In this document: positions 61,060 through 64,000 of the stretch, piece by piece
Layout of the letters: each line of letters starts with the position of its first letter
Numbering within the stretch: the stretch's first letter is position 1
Source of the DNA: Poecilobothrus nobilitatus
Taxonomy: Eukaryota; Arthropoda; Insecta; Diptera; Dolichopodidae
Assembly (NCBI GenBank): GCA_947095535.1
Contig: OX352774.1
Coordinates: forward strand, 240,833,825 to 240,897,824
DNA: 64,000 bases
Reading direction: 5' to 3'
Notes under the pieces: generated by a model
What the model was told of the DNA's origin: nothing
Seen by the model: the letters and a program-made list of their open reading frames with translations, nothing else
Databases searched by the model: none
Translations under genes and position numbers: made by a program

Positions 61060-61470
61060 GTGGAGTATCATTTAGTTCTTAAGATGAAAAAAAATAATCT
61101 AAATTTCAAAGTTTCAGGGATTAAAAGTTTGATGCCTCCTCTCAAAGTAGAAAGAAGAAGCTTTTTTTTTTTCATCTTTATGATATACGAACATCGTGAA
61201 TGTGGAACAATCTCCCACCTCTTGTGTTCTCGAGAATTGGTGATGATTTATAACGTGCAAAGACTCAAGGTGAATATTACCAACTTTACTCATAATATGC
61301 CTGCCAATTTGAAATCAATTTTTTATTCCTTAACTCAAGTTCCTTTGACCAAACAGTACATAAGTACTAAAGGTCGTAAAATTTATTGTTTGGTTAAAAA
61401 AGGAAGGTGGTGTTTGTGGATTAAAGTCTCATACACTCATAAGGACTTATACTTGTTACACTATCTATAG
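61060..61470 (+). CDS. Unidentified 136-codon open frame
   Basis: The frame starts at the ATG at 61060 and ends at the TAG at 61468-61470. I do not recognise it. It has a poly-Phe stretch encoded by a T-run (FFFFIFMIYEHRECGTISHL). After this comes a more complex region with several Cys residues (LLCSREL, YCLVKKGRWCLW) and basic residues, ending YTHKDLYLLHYL. In DNA this rich in A and T, 136 codons without a stop is unusual, and the stretch from 61180 to 61450 is visibly richer in G and C than its flanks. There are no obvious splice sites or partner ORFs. It may be a decayed transposon protein or a chance frame. Confidence 0.3.
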   Translation: MEYHLVLKMKKNNLNFKVSGIKSLMPPLKVERRSFFFFIFMIYEHRECGTISHLLCSRELVMIYNVQRLKVNITNFTHNMPANLKSIFYSLTQVPLTKQYISTKGRKIYCLVKKGRWCLWIKVSYTHKDLYLLHYL

Positions 61471-63227
61471 TGTTTTTCGATGATTCCCATCGTCCCTTCC
61501 AAAAAAAACTCTTATATTCCCAACGTATAAATTATATCCTGATATATTAGGTCTATCAATATGATATTAAAAGTAAACGTCCTATAAATATGCAATATGA
61601 AATTTATTTTTTTTATTTTTTAAAAAATTAGCATATTCTTGTATTCAAATTTCACAATACTATGTGGTATGATATAATATTAAAATAACTAAATAAAGAA
61701 AAAAAAATGAAAACCCAAATATTGACCAAAAAAAACTTTAAATTTTTCCACATGATTAATATTTTTATTTTTTTTTTTGTGCGAATTTTATACTTTGCTC
61801 AAAAATTTGGTAATCTGGTAAAATTTTACTTTAGCATCAAATTTAATTTTTCTTTTTTGTTTTTGTTTCTAAAACCAAAAAAAATAACACCCCAAACCAA
61901 AACCAAAGTTATACAAGTTACCCATCATTAAATGTAATGTTATCAGATAATAAATTTGTTATTTTTACTGTCTTTGTTGTAATTTTTTTATTTATCGCAT
62001 ACGATATTAATGTTATTGTCCAAATGGAATGTATTGTATAGTGCGGAAAAGTTGTACAACTGGGGAAAAACATAAAAAACAAAAAATAAAAAATTATAAT
62101 ATACTTTATACGGCAGTTGTGAAATAATAATATGAAAATAAACTTTCAACATTAAATTCTGTTTAATGGTCATGTAGTTCTGGTTATTATAAAAAAGAAA
62201 ACAAAAAAAAAGAAACCAAAAAAAAAAACAAGGATTGGTATATTCATATTTAACCATAAACAGAAGCAGATACATTGTTACAAGTTACAACTCACATTAA
62301 TAATAACAAAAAAACAAAAAGAAAAAAAACCAAAATAACGGGTAAAAACATTTAATACAATTTTTACCTGTTGTATATTGTACAAATACTGAAAGAATAA
62401 AAGAGACAAAACAAAATTACAAAACAAAAAAAAGGAAATTATCCTTTGAAATTTTACAAAACCACAAAAACAAAAAAAAAAAAAAAGTATGAAACGAAAT
62501 AAAAAAAAAAAATAAAATTGCGTATATAAAATATACTAAAACTAATTGTTTCATTGGGAGAACCAAATTGCAACTGGACGAATGTTTTCATCACAGTCTA
62601 TTCAAATTCAATTACAATTTTTACATACAAATGCTTTTATTTTTTTTTTGTTTTTTTTTTTTAGAATTATAAACTCTGTAAATGTTGCAAAATATTTAAT
62701 AAATAATTCCCAATCTTGTTTTTGGCGATTTCATGTATATCAATGCATCAAATTATTAACACTCCTTTCACGCACTCTCAATATTTATATAAAATAAAAA
62801 AATTTTTTTTTGCTGCTCGCTTTGAAGCTTCCAACGGAAAAATAAAATTATTTTCGTGAACATAAAAAATTTTTCCATATCCTTATTAATGAAATATTAT
62901 GCCACTAACCAAATCTTTATTTAAAATTGTTTCTGGATTTTTGTTGGAAAGGCAAAAAAAAAAGAAAATTTACATAACGGATATATATATATATGTATAA
63001 TGGATATATATATGTATACAACATATATTTCAAAAATCTCTTAATTAAAGCATTAATAAAGTTTTCATTTTATGGCTATTATTCTGAAAATATTTTAATG
63101 AAATATTCTCATCAAACAGATTTCAATTGAAATTTAAAGTTTGTGGTTTTTTAATAAAAAAATTAAGAAAAATTTAAAAAAAATAAAATGTTGGCTGTTT
63201 TAAGCAAAAAACAAGTAAATGTAACAG

Positions 63228-63248
63228 TAAGTCGATGCAACCGACTTA
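63228..63248. repeat. Hairpin at the edge of a repeat
   Basis: TAAGTCG and CGACTTA are perfect 7-bp arms around a 7-base loop, followed at once by TTAATACCCTACACC. The position and the TACCC motif resemble the hairpin end of R2, so this may be the left end of the element that contains the tandem array to its right. Confidence 0.55.
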
Positions 63249-63548
63249 TTAATACCCTACACCTGAATAATTCGAATTAAATTAACAATCCATAAGTGTT
63301 TTTGGCAGCTGCTTGAACTTCTTCCCTTTTCTGTCTTATTCAACTCGAATTTCAAGAACGTAAAAGAGGCATCCGCTTGGGATATGCTTGACACCCTTGT
63401 ATAAAGTTTTAAGTTTCTATCTTAATTATTTTCGGAGATTGGTAGTCCTTGGGATGTTTGTGTCAGCTACCCGAATTGCCACTCCAATTCATCGAATCCA
63501 TCTCAGGAACATAAAGAAAACTTGCCAGAACACCATTCTATTAAATTT

Positions 63549-64000
63549 AAAGGTTCTACTTTTGTTGGTTTTGGAGATATGCTCGTTGCTCTTGTGCTCG
63601 TCCGGAAGTTTCCAAAATACGAACCCATGGTTCAAATTCTTTCAAATGTCAGTTTCCAATTTTACAGAAAAGGAAACATAACAGAACACCTTTGTACTAA
63701 AAATAAAAGTTCTATCTTTGTTGGTTGTGGAGATATACTCGTTTGCTCTGGGGCTCGTCCGGAAGCTTCCAAGATTTGAACCCATGGACCAAATCCTCAC
63801 AAATTTCAGAAACATAAATCAAACATGAAGGAACACCATTCTGCCTAATTTAAAGGTTATATCTTTGTTGCATTTGGAGATAATATCATTTGCTCTGAGG
63901 CTCGTTCGGAAGCTTTCAAAATCCGAACCCAAGGACCAAATCCTCTCAAATTTCAGAGGCCTAAATCATACATGAAAGAACACCATTATGCCAAAAGTAA
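63549..64000 (+). repeat. Tandem array of units of about 150 bp, running off the window
   Basis: Three units start at about 63549, 63706 and 63852 (spacings 157 and 146). Each contains AAAGGTTCTA-type sequence, TTTGTTGG-TT-TGGAGATAT, GCTCGT(C/T)CGGAAG(C/T)TT, GAACCCATGG and GAACACC. A partial unit lies before them (about 63455-63548). The array is richer in G and C than its surroundings. The ORFs at 63388-63681 and 63522-63779 are different frames of the same repeats, so I do not call them genes. Confidence 0.85.

Larger units (their letters stand above)
34849..64000 (-). other. Nos: Sequence upstream of the first visible Nos exon, probably intron
   Basis: There are 29 kb with no recognisable NOS coding exon and no other host gene. 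I looked on the minus strand for the conserved segment that precedes the zinc motif in insect NOS and did not find it. The region holds R1 copies, a LINE fragment, two nested SINEs, an insertion flanked by a direct repeat at 53.3 kb, an unidentified ORF at 61 kb and a tandem array at the right edge. The stretches 34.85-38.1, 47.1-48.2, 48.8-51.0, 53.5-61.0 and 61.5-63.2 kb are A/T-rich with homopolymers and nothing else I can support. A short 5'-UTR exon could be hidden here. Confidence 0.55.

Noticed and set aside
62546..62797. 83-codon plus frame, considered as a two-exon gene end
   Set aside because: The frame passes through a long T-run followed by AG, which mimics an acceptor, but there is no matching donor, no family resemblance and no partner exon.
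34849..64000. Search for the N-terminal NOS exons
   Set aside because: No minus-strand segment matched the conserved block before the zinc motif with proper splice sites, so none is reported.
1..64000. CRISPR array, operon or prokaryotic defence system
   Set aside because: No regularly spaced short repeats, no bacterial gene organisation and clear spliceosomal introns.

Overview
This is a very A+T-rich (by eye about four-fifths A+T), intron-dominated eukaryotic window with no bacterial features. The only host gene I can prove is an insect-type nitric oxide synthase (Nos) on the minus strand. Its coding sequence is very close to what I recall of dipteran NOS. Together with the long poly-A/poly-T tracts and the dispersed repeats that carry runs of TCCG and a TATACCCG end, this suggests an insect, probably a fly or fly relative. 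The species is not determined.

Gene layout, in transcription order (right to left): eleven consecutive coding exons lie between 34848 and 11001. Each is bounded by AG/GT splice sites, and all are phase-compatible. Together they give 1565 coding bases, or 521 codons plus two bases, with no frameshift or stop. They cover the zinc Cys-x4-Cys motif, the haem-ligand Cys motif, the whole oxygenase domain with its arginine-binding Glu, the calmodulin-binding linker and the first half of the FMN (flavodoxin) domain. The N-terminal exons are not found between 34849 and 64000. The rest of the FMN domain and the FAD/NADPH reductase are not found between 1 and 11000. The whole window is therefore most simply the middle of one NOS gene longer than 64 kb, with introns of 9.9 kb, more than 11 kb and possibly more than 29 kb.

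The rest is intronic DNA loaded with mobile-element debris. 1-11000: a tandemly expanded copy of a dispersed repeat (called R1 here) at 2.8-4.6 kb, a related repeat (R2) at 6.6-7.5 kb and a SINE at 10.0 kb. 11.5-21.5 kb: R1 and R2 pieces, a SINE, and an 870-bp element with terminal inverted repeats at 18.0-18.9 kb. 21.6-34.4 kb: the NOS exons plus more SINEs. 34.8-64 kb: six or more R1 copies, a 5'-truncated LINE reverse transcriptase at 46-47 kb, two nested SINEs at 51 kb, a small insertion flanked by a direct repeat at 53.3 kb, an unidentified 136-codon ORF at 61 kb, and a tandem array of units of about 150 bp running off the right end. I found no CRISPR array, operon, free-standing tRNA or rRNA gene, or evidence of a new multi-gene system. 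The interesting material is the repeat architecture. All names R1, R2, SINE-A, SINE-B and SINE-C are local labels.
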